The notes under the pieces: model-generated
Database searches by the model: none
Told to the model about the DNA's origin: nothing
What the model saw: only the letters and a program-made list of their open reading frames with translations
Shown here: positions 23,701-30,826 of the stretch, piece by piece
Layout: each line of letters begins with the position of its first letter
Position numbering within the stretch: position 1 is the first letter of the stretch
Origin: Diplonema papillatum
Taxonomy: Eukaryota; Euglenozoa; Diplonemea; Diplonemida; Diplonemidae
Length of the DNA: 64,000 nt
Direction of reading: 5' to 3'
Assembly (NCBI GenBank): GCA_030068145.1
Contig: JAPJBO010000562.1
Location: 87,137 to 151,136, forward strand
Translations under genes and position numbers: made by a program

Positions 23701-23777
23701 TGGCCCGCCAGCTCAACCGCGACGACCGAAACGACAAGAGCAAGCGGAAGCAGAAAGACAAGCACCGCCGGGTCTAG
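5758..23777 (+). CDS. Outer dynein arm docking complex subunit (ODA1/DC2, CCDC63/CCDC114 family), seven exons, 587 aa
   Basis: This coiled-coil protein is part of the complex that docks outer dynein arms on axonemal doublet microtubules. Exons are 5758-5820, 6423-6872, 8445-8597, 9778-10174, 15291-15499, 22613-22775 and 23449-23777. All six introns are GT-AG and phases agree across every junction (1,764 nt, 588 codons with stop). The start is ATG at 5758. Family-like stretches are RRSYAGDTKTQIQKQ (exon 2) and VLENRLDQALIKFNEGLSHN running into IDNLRRERV across the exon 2/3 junction. Exon 3 has FDGIYRKLEKELHEKKKQMA, exon 4 has EEQNFSMYNFANELN and exon 6 has FLGMIEERANEIL. The middle of exon 4 is an acidic and Gln/Lys-rich insert. 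The C terminus is acidic, then very basic (SKRKQKDKHRRV). The length fits the family (roughly 550-670 aa). Introns 2, 4 and 6 hold minisatellites, and intron 5 holds a YR retroelement in sense orientation. The family assignment is firm; the exact orthologue among family paralogues is inference. Confidence 0.9.
6150..6358 (-). repeat. Dispersed repeat family B, copy in intron 1 of the docking gene
   Basis: Reverse orientation: it begins AAATACTCGAGGGACTGCC and ends GGGTGCTTATACAAAACAAA. It lies 64 bp upstream of exon 2. See the copy at 2,008 for the family description. Confidence 0.8.
7231..8260. repeat. 24-bp minisatellite, about 43 units, in intron 2 of the docking gene
   Basis: The unit is GGCCCAGGCAGTGCTGCAAG plus CGAG, with variants at three or four positions (ACCCAGACAG, GCAGACGAG). 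The period is a multiple of three and the unit lacks stops, so several long open frames appear on both strands. It is intronic because exon 2 (ending NLRRERV) joins directly to exon 3 (VFDGIYRK), as in the protein family. No sign of selection for one frame was seen. Confidence 0.95.
8977..9146 (+). repeat. Dispersed repeat family D copy
   Basis: It contains CTGCATCGAAGTGCC, TCGCAGTGAATCACGG, CTATCACGGTCTATCAAGAG and GGATGGACCGG. Copies in the opposite orientation lie at about 46,190-46,345 and 63,122-63,295. The internal GTCTATCA words repeat. Confidence 0.7.
9493..9695 (+). repeat. Family A repeat, 5'-truncated A plus B, in intron 3
   Basis: It starts inside A at about CATGAGGTTTTGCGGGTCT, passes the A/B junction word GGTGTAAGCGAAGAACAAA at about 9,580, and ends at ACGTCGGGTATTTTC. 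Confidence 0.8.
10199..10322 (+). repeat. Family A repeat, partial A, just after exon 4
   Basis: It begins ACATAAGCGCCAGCTTGG, about 25 bp into intron 4, and fades after CACGCCAAGACACA. Confidence 0.75.
10696..12544. mobile_element. TIR element of about 1.85 kb in intron 4, class unknown
   Basis: The left end TACCGTATGCGGGTTTAATA and the right end, in reverse complement TACCGTATGCAGGTTTAATA, are inverted and extend through GAAACGTGT. Both ends also carry subterminal palindromes with TTAATTAACACGTTTCGTA. A minus-strand open frame at 11,118-11,360 is not recognisable as a transposase. Inside lies a second inverted pair (11,420-11,510 against 12,075-12,155) enclosing family F tandem units, so the interior is nested. 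No clear target-site duplication was found. Confidence 0.65.
11420..12155. repeat. Nested inverted repeat enclosing a family F tandem array
   Basis: GGCAGTGTTGGCGGTGGCTC on the left is inverted on the right as GAGCCACCGCCAACACTGCC. Both arms carry AGCTGG/GAGCCAG direct words. Between them, family F units (period about 210 bp) occupy 11,560-12,060. Confidence 0.7.
12795..14212. repeat. 36-bp minisatellite with higher-order structure, intron 4
   Basis: The basic unit is GTCCAGTCCGGCGTTTGTGC followed by AAACCCGAACCTTTTT, with 33-36 bp variants. There are about 40 units. A block starting TTGTCCATTGCGCAAACC at about 12,882 recurs at about 13,261, giving a higher-order period near 379 bp. Long open frames in several phases and both strands are artefacts. 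Confidence 0.95.
14370..14428 (-). other. tRNA-like sequence with A and B box words, D-arm reduced
   Basis: On the minus strand TGGCACAGTCG fits the Pol III A-box consensus and GGTTCGGTTCC fits the B box. Flanking heptamers AACGGCG and CGCCGGT could pair at six of seven positions, and GTCGT/ACGAC forms an anticodon-like stem. T-rich sequence follows at once on that strand. At 59 nt it is too short for a normal tRNA because the D arm is missing. It may be a tRNA pseudogene or a SINE head. Confidence 0.3.
14945..15058. repeat. 46-bp tandem repeat, about 2.5 units
   Basis: The unit contains GGCCAGTCCTTCCAGAAAAG and CCACATCAAGGCTTCT. Related units lie at 34,655-34,812, after the ankyrin array, and at 40,790-40,855, after the 54-bp array. 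Confidence 0.85.
15687..15894 (+). repeat. Split repeat half A1 of the YR retroelement
   Basis: It runs from TTTTACATAAGCGCCAGC to GGTGTAAGCGAAGAACAAA. The first ATG of the gag-like frame follows six bases later. It is immediately preceded by a right-end fragment of dispersed family E (about 15,616-15,672). Confidence 0.85.
15900..17352 (+). CDS. Gag-like ORF of the YR retroelement, with a frame change near 16,780
   Basis: The first frame starts at ATG 15,900 (MKWSREAAVEWVKQATG). It continues through a Ser/Ala-rich linker and a short predicted coiled coil (DIRRLEGQVERLTAMVLELV) to about 16,780. From there the protein-like sequence moves to the +1 frame (EVFQQDPLDALERG, then an Arg- and Leu-rich helical region to RKADEQ) and ends at TGA 17,350-17,352. 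No zinc knuckle is visible. An upstream ATG at 15,792 lies inside A1 and is less likely to be the start. The frame change may be a one-base indel or a shift site. The name rests on position and composition only, since gag proteins of this class are poorly conserved. Confidence 0.6.
17346..18302 (+). CDS. Tyrosine recombinase of the retroelement
   Basis: The protein would catalyse strand exchange for integration of a circular DNA intermediate through a 3'-phosphotyrosine. An N-terminal SAM-like core-binding region (KANSYIGDALALSTRRGVHS) precedes the catalytic domain. The tetrad is visible: Arg in GAARVDDVL (codon at 17,877), His-x-x-Arg in HSLRRG (18,132 and 18,141), His in SRHST (18,210) and the nucleophile Tyr in VRYL (18,237). 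The stop is TGA 18,300-18,302. The frame overlaps the end of the gag frame and lies -1 to it. No good AUG precedes the domain, so expression as a frameshift fusion is plausible but unproven. The start given is nominal. Confidence 0.88.
   Translation, partial: SVSVLDRFPPPPRATSGGRALLLEPPLSNGERERLVGKANSYIGDALALSTRRGVHSVYRRFLEFRHHWETRFGTPLDVPTAVVLFVTRLLSRELNPISPSTAIQYVVNVQSAEKRLGRPIESQLVRDFVRSLKRAGALRPTKQAVPATKEDVERAVRLESDPVMRLAITLAWQGAARVDDVLTREARNVTESSDFWSVNWVGSKSDPFRLGQVTGVVLPPPQDQTLRSLLRSTRPGQRIFAGVTFRRVVAALKRANQALTGHSLRRGALFRLLRMGVDLDTLRRVSRHSTQDALVRYLPEAEVPLVRETAGASATLL
18302..19453 (+). CDS. Reverse transcriptase domain of the retroelement
   Basis: The domain would copy element RNA into DNA. 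Motifs include VPKKSGGERFVCDGRKLNA, motif A in VYLADAKSYFYQFEL (Asp codon at 18,971), motif B around AMCMGWSWAPAIAQ, and motif C as PWVDNFIIVG (Asp codon at 19,169). Most retroelements have two adjacent Asp in motif C; here the second is Asn. The frame is -1 relative to the YR frame and open well upstream, without an AUG near the junction. The 3' end runs into a G-rich stretch (about 19,450) where the RNase H frame takes over. The connection segment between RT and RNase H looks short, which suggests a small deletion. The frame's stop at 19,577-19,579 lies beyond the change. Confidence 0.87.
19420..19905 (+). CDS. RNase H domain of the retroelement
   Basis: The domain would degrade the RNA strand of the RNA-DNA hybrid. 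It shows SIRLWSDASSKEWA (first Asp, codon at 19,477), FLKELFAVLKGLELAV (Glu), ELMVDNLPAVHCLNKG (second Asp) and the C-terminal WVPTHEQRADEYTR. The stop is at 19,903-19,905. The frame is -1 relative to the RT frame, and the switch lies in or near the G run at about 19,450-19,455. The two domains are normally one polypeptide, so this is probably an indel in this copy or in the assembly. The start given is nominal. The B1 repeat begins 33 bp after the stop. Confidence 0.83.
   Translation, partial: RFSPGVLGTRGGQSIRLWSDASSKEWAALLEGEPERVSQGIFFGHFAEKHIFLKELFAVLKGLELAVRTHRGVSVELMVDNLPAVHCLNKGHSKNYAANTILSRIFDLAREYGLELTATWVPTHEQRADEYTRGTQAKENATPGGWLPKEEDLSPPPDLTT
19939..20337 (+). repeat. Split repeat halves B1, A2 and B2
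   Basis: B1 starts with the 19-bp junction word at 19,939-19,957 and ends GTCGAGTATTTT. A2 starts at once (ACATAAGCGCC at 20,045) and passes through the junction word (one base different, GTAAGTGAAG) into B2, which ends near 20,337. A2-B2 is equivalent to the solo copies elsewhere. Confidence 0.88.
20380..20530 (-). repeat. Dispersed repeat family E, partial copy, reverse orientation
   Basis: It contains GCCGCTTGACCCGTAGGCTC and GTGAAGCTTGGCTCCCGTGT, the reverse of the blocks at 57,127 and 59,883. Confidence 0.7.
20640..21080 (-). mobile_element. Non-LTR retrotransposon (LINE) fragment, RT N-terminal part and 3' tail
   Basis: The minus-strand frame 20,769-21,122 contains AVAKKLKGGKATGSDGIPNE, the start of a LINE-type reverse transcriptase fingers region, followed by EILKLPELSDKL. 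The YxDD region is absent. The 3'-ward part (20,640-20,815) is repeated in inverse orientation at about 26,030-26,205, where it ends in an A/G-rich tail. This is a truncated, presumably dead copy in intron 5 of the docking gene. Confidence 0.7.
21137..21370. repeat. Tandem repeat of about 75-80 bp, three units
   Basis: Units begin TCGAGGGTCGTCTCAAGATT and carry GTGCAGTGCCGAGTCTG and TGTCGTTGGCCC. Confidence 0.85.
21371..22612. other. Remainder of intron 5, no feature recognised
   Basis: Only unsupported short open frames are present. The acceptor CGACAG ends at 22,612. Confidence 0.5.
23235..23447. repeat. 19-bp minisatellite, about 11 units, intron 6
   Basis: The unit is ACTGACCACGCRCAACCAT. 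The array abuts exon 7: the last partial unit supplies the ATACAG acceptor. A unit length of 19 makes three phases open on the minus strand with a 19-aa periodic peptide, which is an artefact. Confidence 0.95.
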
Positions 23778-24024
23778 ACCGACACCTACCCCAGTGTCCT
23801 TTAAAGTGGAATAAGAAAGAAAAAAAGAAATCATGTCTCTGCATTCCCGCGAAGAAGACTTCGTGCTAGCATCAAACATACACGAGAGGCAAGTATCGCC
23901 TGAACACGAAACAAGGATTTTCTCCCCACGGGCTTTCCTGCTCTGGTAGCACGAGTAGTCCTGGCTGTGCCGAGCTAAGAACAGCCGCCTGACAAACCAG
24001 ACCGCTGTCCTGCTGGCTGCTGAG

Positions 24025-24350
24025 AACGGCGAGGACGAGCGCCCCTTCTCCCAAGAGAAGCTCCGGCACCAGACCGAAGTGCCGTCGACCAAGAATTCGA
24101 GGGTTAACGAGTTCGGCACATCGCACAGTATACTGAAAACCCTACTCTGTTTTTTCTCTCCCGTGTACTGATCCCCCGAAACAGCGCTTCGTTTTGTTTG
24201 TGCGTGCCGGTTGATCGTTTTCCCACTTGTATTTACCCTGTGTGTATTCAGGTAAGGATTTCTGATCAACCATGGCCCGCCAGCTCAACTGCGACGACAG
24301 AAACGACACGAGCAAGCGGAAGCAGAAAGACAAACACTGCCGGGTCGAAC
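24025..24350 (+). pseudogene. Partial duplicate of docking-gene exon 7, split by a family C repeat
   Basis: 24,025-24,090 repeats the acidic part of exon 7 (GACGAGCGCCCCTTCTCCCA). 24,271-24,350 repeats its basic end (AAGCGGAAGCAGAAAGACAA). Between them sits a family C insertion (about 24,165-24,270, minus). In the second half the normal exon-7 stop is not preserved and the reading frame differs. Confidence 0.75.
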
Positions 24351-24399
24351 CGACACCCCCCTTCACCACTTGGGGCTTCAACTTCTTCGAAAAGAAAAC

Positions 24400-24728
24400 A
24401 AAAGAGCGTTTTACCACCTTGCGCGGTGTCGCGGGATGTTTGGCAGCCGCAGGAAGGCCCGATCGCCGGCCGCAAGCGGAAGAAAACGAAGGCGACCACA
24501 CCCGACTCAGGGGTGCATCGAAGGAAGAAGGTACCGAGGGCAAGCAGCTCTCAGAAACGACCGGGAACCACGGGCACACCAATGCCCTCGAAAGTGAAAA
24601 ACGGGCACTCCTGCCCGCCCTCGGACTCGCCGACTCAGTCTTTGGAATCGCAAGAAAGCCAAATCCCGCTAGCGCCACAAATGCTCGACCTTGACGACGC
24701 AATGGCAGGTGACGACGTCATCCGATAA
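24400..24728 (+). CDS. Possible exon of an unrecognised basic protein
   Basis: The open frame to 24,728 is Lys/Arg/Ser-rich (GRKRKKTKATTPDSG, VHRRKKVPRASSSQKRP). It ends in a small acidic tail (MLDLDDAMAGDDVIR) with coding-like base composition. The frame runs open from 24,198 through the duplicated exon fragment, so its true start is unclear. No family was recognised. A nuclear localisation would be a guess from composition. It could equally be a read-through fragment. Confidence 0.25.
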
Positions 24729-26029
24729 CCTGGCTATCGAGGCAGTGCTTGCTAATCCATGTGGTTCATGTACTTAAAAGAACTCAATGCTAAACAAACA
24801 TAACGTGGGCGGCGCCGAAGCTTTACCAGCTTCGGCTGACACCACCTGCGCACTTAACCATGGTTAAGAAGACGACTGAAAGCACAGACACAAAGATTGC
24901 TCAAAGCATTTGCAAAATAACACGAAAAGCCTCTAGGCAAAAACCCGTTTTCACACTTCTTCGAAGAAGACTTGGTGCCAGCATCAAACATGCATGAGAA
25001 GCAGACAGTACTGCGTAGACACCAAGCGCTGCCACCCAACTATACGTAAATGAGCACCTACTCTGTAGGAAATACTCGAGCGAACGCCAGTGTCATAATC
25101 ACGAAGGAAGAAATGTTGCCACACGGTACATCTGGAATTGATACCGGGCGAAAGCGTTCAACAAAGGAAAAGGCACGTGTAGTTTGAACTTGATATGCAG
25201 CAACAATCTGTGACGATAGACTGCACAAGCCGCTGCGGATTACCTCTTTGCACGCGTCGTGCCACAACCTCCCCTTTCGTGAGAAAGCGAAGACGAAACC
25301 TGCTATCTGCTTTGTCAAGAGCTGCGACTCAACTATTCTCAACGATAACACGTTGCCAAACTAGCCACCCGAAGGCGGTTCTACCGCCGAGATTTGTTTG
25401 GTCACTCTTTGAGCGCGCGCGAACGAAGCGGAGCGCCTGTCCTTTTATCCCCCTTCCTCGCCCACACAGCTTCCGCTCTCCGTGGGAATTACACTTTCTA
25501 TGGCTACTCTTCCTTTATTCTCTCTCTTTCACAGTCCCGACTCTGACTTTCCCTTGTACCATGCATCACCTTGCTTTCCGCAGGTCGCGAAAGAAAGTGA
25601 CGAGTAGAGTTAATCCCACGGCACCTTCTGCACACGTGATTAACGTGAAGAAGCCTGGTAAAGCGTGCAGGCAGCACTTGACCGGACACTTGTCCTAAAT
25701 TACCGTCTGCTTCAAAGGAAGCGAACTTTCGCTTCAAAAGGTGTCGTGCCGCCGTCACACTGGCAACTGACTGAGCGAATCTCGCCAGGTGAGTGCCTCG
25801 TCGAAAGGGTCCGCACGCCCTGTAGTGACGCTCGCTGAGAAGTGAATTGAGCGCCCTGTACGTAGTGATTGCACTTACTGAATGAAACTGATTGTTTCGT
25901 AGGCTTCGATTACAACACAAAAAGTTTAAACAACCCAAGAATCCAGTCAAAAGAACAGAACGCCGTCACACTGGCAAACTGACTGAGCGAATATCTCCGG
26001 AAGCACACAAAAAAGTCGTTGCGACAAAA
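24729..26029. other. Intergenic stretch with scattered repeat fragments
   Basis: It includes a decayed family B start (about 25,045-25,085). A piece at about 25,785-25,850 is related to part of the 508-aa gene (GTGAGTGCCTCGTCGAAAGG occurs in both). No gene was recognised. Confidence 0.5.
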
Positions 26030-26240
26030 ACCGTACACCGCGAGAGTAGGTGAAAGTAGAAAGGGAAACTAGAGTTTTCGTTGACCGCACTACCCTGAGC
26101 CCAAATCCTGGACGCGGTTTCAGGTGGCAAATTTGTAAATGATCAGGAGCAGAAGGTCCTACTTGAGCGGTTCAGTTTCCTCACACATTGCATGTGGCTA
26201 GAAGAAAGAAGAAAAGAAAAAGAAAAAGAAAAAGGCCGCT
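26030..26240 (+). repeat. LINE 3'-end copy with A/G-rich tail
   Basis: The sequence to 26,205 is the reverse complement of 20,640-20,815. The copy then ends in AAGAAAGAAGAAAAGAAAAA, as expected for a 5'-truncated non-LTR insertion. Confidence 0.65.
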
Positions 26241-26495
26241 CCTGCTCCAGGAATGTCGTGACGGTCAACCACAGCTTGCAAAGCTTGAGTCGGAGGCAGC
26301 ACAGTGTCACAACCCCGTCCGCTCTGCCCTGCGGCTGACCGTCTCGACGAGCTTGTGTTCAGCGCGAGCGCCAAGCCCCAAGGTGCGCCAAGCCTTGATG
26401 CTTTAGTAGCCACTTGACCCGTAGGCCCGTGGCTCTGCAGTACCGCCGAAGACGTGAAGCTTGGCTCCCGTGTAGCAGGCTTTCCCTGGTACCAC
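26220..26495 (-). repeat. Dispersed repeat family E, copy in reverse orientation
   Basis: It carries the same blocks as 57,127-57,403 in reverse order: GACGGTCAACCACAGCTTGC, GCGGCTGACCGTCTCGACGA, CACTTGACCCGTAGGCCCGTGG. It directly follows the LINE tail. Confidence 0.8.
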
Positions 26496-26589
26496 ACATT
26501 GCATGTGGCTAAAACAAAAAAACTCCCATCATCAACGAACGCCGTCAGACAGGCAACTGACTGAACACCAAAGAAAAGGTGGGAAGAAC

Positions 26590-28116
26590 ATGGCAGCGCC
26601 GCAGCAGAATCCACCGTGGGGCTGCGTGCCACCGTGGGCCTGGGGTGCACATGTCCGTCCCGGCCAGCACGGCGCGGGGCCCCCGCCACCGCCGCCGCCG
26701 CCGCCGCAGTGGTCAGGCTCCGGCATGCCACCCCCTCCACCGTGGGCTGCCTTCGGGCTGCCGCCGCCGCCTCCGCCGATTCAGTCCGGCGTCCAGCCGC
26801 CGCAGCCGCCGCCGGGCTTCCCTGCGTTCCCATGGGCGGCAGGCTGGGGCGACGAGGCTGCAGGCAGCGACTTGGACGACGCCGACGGCAGGGCAGACGA
26901 GCTGCATGGTGCGGGTTGCAAGCAGGCGCCTGTTCGCTCGGGTACGGTGAGTGCCTCGTCGAAAGGGTCCGCCTACTACCCTGTAATGACGCCGTCTCAG
27001 AGGCAGATCGAGAGGTACCGAAGACTAGTGGACTACGCGAAGGACAACATGGTGGTTCCAGGGTCCCAGCAGCCGCAGGCGACGGGTTCTGGGAAGGCGT
27101 CTGCCAGGAGGCAGCACCCGCAGCAGCGCCTGCTCTCCGCCCAGCAGCAGAAGGACCTGCTCGAGATCCAACGCCAGCACCACAACGACCCCTCCGGAGA
27201 CCTCCTGCAACGTCGGCACACCGAGCTCAAACATGAGCTCATCCAGCAGCAGCAGCAGGTCGGCAGGCCAACCTCCGCGAAGCCCAGCTCCGCTAAGCCG
27301 GGGGGGCGCGGGGCCTCCCAAAAAAGGCGGCCGCTGGCGGCGACGAACGCGAATGCCGCTGGCCGTGTGGCCTCCCGGGGGGTGCCCAATGCGAAGCCGG
27401 TGGGGAGGGCCGCGGTGCCGGTGCGGTCGATGAACGCCGACTACGTCGCGGCGCGGCACCAGCAGCTCGAGGAGGTCGAGAACCTGCGCTACGACTTGGA
27501 CGAGCGGGAGCAGGCGGACTACTGGACGGACAGCAGCCCGCAGCGGGGCCGACGGGGTGAGGCCGACGAGCCGCCAGCGACGTCTCCGCTCCGGAGCATC
27601 AACCACTATCCGGGGATCGCCCACGTGTCCGTGGACCATCTGCTGGCGAAGATTGCGGAATCGCAGGTCCCCGAAGGGCTGGGATTGGAAGCGGAAAGCG
27701 AATCGTCTGGTGTGTACAATACGGGTCCCGCTTTCCGGCGGAAAGCGTCTGATGGCGGGAGTGAACGAGAGGGTGGGCACGACGACACCCACCACCTGCA
27801 GGAGCTCGACAGCCTGCACCAGAAGCTGCGGGCGAGTTACCTCGACATCCAGCGCAACCCGCAGAAGTTCCTGGACAGGGTCTGCGGCCGGACGGCATAC
27901 CCGTCGGCGCCGGGCCCCGCGCACGACGTCCTGGCGGACCTGCTCTCCAAGGACAGGGCCGCCACGTCGGCCCGCGGGTACCAAGGGGTCCAGTTCGTGA
28001 AGTCGGTCCCCTCGGCGACAGCGACCCGGGTGCAGAACGACCTGACCCACCTTCAGAACCAGTGGGACAAACTCATCAGCACCCACGATACCGTTCGCGC
28101 TGATCCTTCGGCGTGA
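26590..28116 (+). CDS. Intronless gene for a 508-aa proline-rich protein of unknown function
   Basis: The start ATG at 26,590 follows an AAGAAC context and opens MAAPQQNPPWGCVPPWAWG. Residues 1-90 are Pro/Gly/Trp-rich with polyproline runs of the profilin- or SH3-binding type. A Gln/His-rich stretch with predicted helix (QQRLLSAQQQKDLLEIQRQH) lies near residues 175-225. A basic Ala/Ser/Gly-rich linker follows. The C-terminal third is better structured (SLHQKLRASYLDIQRNPQKF and NDLTHLQNQWDKLISTHD). No signal peptide or membrane segment is evident and no family was recognised. Its 3' end was copied downstream into a TIR element (28,360-28,711), and that copy keeps most residues. This suggests the gene is real and the copy fairly recent. 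Confidence 0.72.
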   Translation: MAAPQQNPPWGCVPPWAWGAHVRPGQHGAGPPPPPPPPPQWSGSGMPPPPPWAAFGLPPPPPPIQSGVQPPQPPPGFPAFPWAAGWGDEAAGSDLDDADGRADELHGAGCKQAPVRSGTVSASSKGSAYYPVMTPSQRQIERYRRLVDYAKDNMVVPGSQQPQATGSGKASARRQHPQQRLLSAQQQKDLLEIQRQHHNDPSGDLLQRRHTELKHELIQQQQQVGRPTSAKPSSAKPGGRGASQKRRPLAATNANAAGRVASRGVPNAKPVGRAAVPVRSMNADYVAARHQQLEEVENLRYDLDEREQADYWTDSSPQRGRRGEADEPPATSPLRSINHYPGIAHVSVDHLLAKIAESQVPEGLGLEAESESSGVYNTGPAFRRKASDGGSEREGGHDDTHHLQELDSLHQKLRASYLDIQRNPQKFLDRVCGRTAYPSAPGPAHDVLADLLSKDRAATSARGYQGVQFVKSVPSATATRVQNDLTHLQNQWDKLISTHDTVRADPSA

Positions 28117-28205
28117 TTGACAGTATGTCCCACATCTTCTTGACCTGGAAGGCGCGGATGCAAGCCTTGCCCGTTGTACACACCTCGTCTACGAGTCGTA
28201 TGCAC

Positions 28206-28860
28206 GTTTTAGATTCTCGTCTAAACTCGCCATACCAGTTTAGACGAAAACTTCTTAAAGTGGCTTCACTTGGAACGAGTTGTATTCTCGCATACGACTT
28301 TTTTGACGAGAAATTGCACCGGAGACCAGAATACTAGGATACGAGTTTGGACGAGTATAAGGAGCACGGCAGCCTGCACCAGAAGCTGCGAGCGAGCTAC
28401 CTCGGCATCCGAAGTTCCTGGACAAGGTCTGCGGCTGGACGGCGTACCCGTCGGCGCCGGGGCCGCGGGCACGACGTCCTGGCGGACCTGCTCTCCAAGG
28501 ACAGGTACCAAGGGGTCCAGTTCGTGAAGTCGGTCCCCTCGGCGACAGCGACCCGGGCGCAGAACGACCTGACTCACCTCCAGAACCAGTGGGGCAAACT
28601 CAGCAGCACTCGCGACACCGTGCGCGCTGATTCTTCGGCGCGACCAGCAGTATGATCCGTATCTTCTTGACTTGTCATGCAGAAATGCAAGCCTTCCCCC
28701 ATCCAAAGCTTGTATACTCGTCCTCACTCGTATCTGGTATTCTGGTCTCCGGAGGAATTTCTCGTCAAACAGGTCGTATGGATACGACTCCTTCCAAGTA
28801 AAGCCACTTTAAGACTTCTCGTCTAAACTCGTATGGCGAGTTTAGACGAGAATCTGAAAC
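28206..28860. mobile_element. TIR element with captured 3' end of the upstream gene
   Basis: The left arm (28,206-28,359) and right arm (28,712-28,860) are inverted copies of about 150 bp with some mismatches. Shared words are AGATTCTCGTCTAAACTCGC and GGAGACCAGAATAC, the latter read on the right arm in reverse complement. Each arm also contains its own short palindrome (TCTCGTCTAAACTCG against CGAGTTTAGACGAGA). The interior is a copy of the neighbouring gene's C-terminal coding part and 3' UTR. The terminal word recurs alone at about 55,735-55,760. No transposase is present. Confidence 0.75.
28360..28711 (+). pseudogene. Captured fragment of the 508-aa protein gene
   Basis: It matches about 27,805-28,180, keeping SLHQKLRASYLGIR and QNDLTHLQNQWGKLSSTRDT, but has small deletions (about 22 and 30 bases) that shift the frame. 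There is no start of its own. It includes homology past the stop codon, so the copy was made from genomic DNA or an unspliced transcript. Confidence 0.8.
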
Positions 28861-29098
28861 ATCCGCAGCTTCTGGTGCAGGCTGCCGATTCCTGTCAGGC
28901 GTTGTACACATCACCTCTACGTGTCGTATTCTCGTCTCTGTCCGTACCGACTCGTTGCAAGCAACGGACTATGGTGCAAGCTAGATACGTAAGCAAGACG
29001 CGAAGCGAAAGGGTCGACACATAATTAAACTCCGAAACCCATGCAATCAAGGGTGGGCGGGCGAGAAAGCAAATTGATTTGCCGAAACAAGTTGTGGT

Positions 29099-29812
29099 GA
29101 TGGACGCACAGGTCAACCCGTACACTTCGGTGCAAGACCCAAATTGAAGATGTATTGGTCCCCCCGTTAGCCTCCATCGGAATAAGCGCAAGGCAGCCCC
29201 TCGAGTATTTTTGTTGTGTGGTTAGGGGAGTGTTTACTTGTGTCCTGGATGCACGAGGGTGGAGGTCCAGCCTCGGAAGCTTGACCTACACCAGGATGGA
29301 CGCACAGGTCAACCCGTTCACTTCGGTGCAAGACCCAAATTGAAGATGTATTGGTCCCCCCGTTAGCCTCCATCGGAATAAGCGCAAGGTAGCCCCTCGA
29401 GTATTTTTGTTGTGTGGTTAGGGGAGTGTTTACTTGTGTCCTGGATGCACGAGGGTGGAGGTCCAGCCTCGGAAGCTTGACCTACACCAGGATGGACGCA
29501 CAGGTCAACCCGTACACTTCGGTGCAAGACTCACTTTGAAGATGTATTGGTTCCCCCGCTAGCCTCCGTCGGAATAAGCGCAAGGCAGCCCCTCGAGTAT
29601 TTTTGTTGTGTGGTTAGGGGAGTGTTTAGTGTCCTGGATGCACGACGAGTGGAGGTCCAGCCTCGGAAGCTTGACCTACAGCACGATGGACGCACAGGTC
29701 AACCCGTACACTTTTCGGTGCAAGACCCACTTTGAACATGCATTAGTTCGCCCCCCCCTCTAGCTTCCGTCGGAATAAGCGCAAGGCAGCCCCTCGAGTA
29801 TTTTGTGTGGAA
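29099..29812. repeat. Tandem repeat of about 196 bp, 3.6 units
   Basis: Units start GATGGACGCACAGGTCAACC and include AATAAGCGCAAGGCAGCCCC followed by TCGAGTATTTTTG. The latter is the right end of family B, so the array appears to be built from a family B fragment plus other sequence. Confidence 0.9.
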
Positions 29813-30826
29813 ACCCAAGTACCCGTACGTTTAGGTTGCCTCAAGGATTCCCTCGGCGAACCGGGATAATCTTCCTCTCGGTACTGGTCAGTGCGGCAGC
29901 GATGACTATGCGAACGGACGCTCGTGGGTGGGTGGGGCCCTGGGATGCCGCGTTCTCTCTTTTTCACGGCAAGTTCTGGCGGCCGCTGCTTAACAAAGTA
30001 CGCAATGTACTTAAAAGAACTCAATGCTGAACAAAATTTGACGTGGGCGGCTTTGGATTTACATCTGAATGACACCTCAATACAAAAAAAGCTGTCGACA
30101 ACTAACAAGTAAAAGAATAAAACTACGCATTTCTTTTCCAATTTGCTACAGTTTCGCACCGAGACACCCAACCACACAGTCGCGACTGAGTTTTGCCGCT
30201 TTCTTGTGTCAAGAGAACCGATGAGGCTTCGGCCTCGTGTATGTATGTGCTGTCGCCCGCGTTCAGCACTCCATGTTATTTCTTCTTGTTCTTCGCCCGT
30301 TTTCTAGACATTAGACGACACAGTCCGGCCGCTTTTCCCCTTCTCCTGCAGCTTTTCTTCGTTGGTAGCATCTACCCGCTAGGAGTACCAAAGTTAAAAT
30401 CATGACAAAGAATTCTTTTGCTGGTAGCACCTGCATGGCCTGATTGATAGGGCTGCGGATTTTGTACCAGCCGGGGGGCGGGCATGCCAACCGACTAGGT
30501 GAGGAAGGGGCTGGGGTAGCATCGTGATTTGGCGTCGCCCCTGCTGGGTCACGACAGGTGAGTGGCGTCACTTCCCCATAAGCGAGCAAGGCGAGACGCG
30601 ACGGGAGACACCACCCCACCGCCTGATCAACGGGGGGAATCCGTAGCGCGACTGAAGATGCTGGGGGTAGCGGATTATAGAGTATCGTGACCCGGCGAAA
30701 CTCAGGTGCTCCCGTCGTGTCACCGCCGAAGGGGCAGCAGTCATAGGGAACTTAGCTAAATGACAGGTTGGGTGACGCCGCCTCCCCAAGCCAGTTAGGG
30801 GGAAGGACGTGATGAGGGGGGGGGGG
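29813..30826. other. Intergenic sequence, no gene recognised
   Basis: Short open frames only. Part of 30,000-30,060 (AAGAACTCAATGCT...ACGTGGGCGGC) recurs near 24,778-24,815, so it is partly repeat. Confidence 0.45.

Noticed and set aside
23190..24269. 359-aa minus-strand frame opposite exon 7 and the 19-bp array
   Set aside because: Shadow of the docking-gene exon plus a repeat. The plus-strand exon has correct splice phases.
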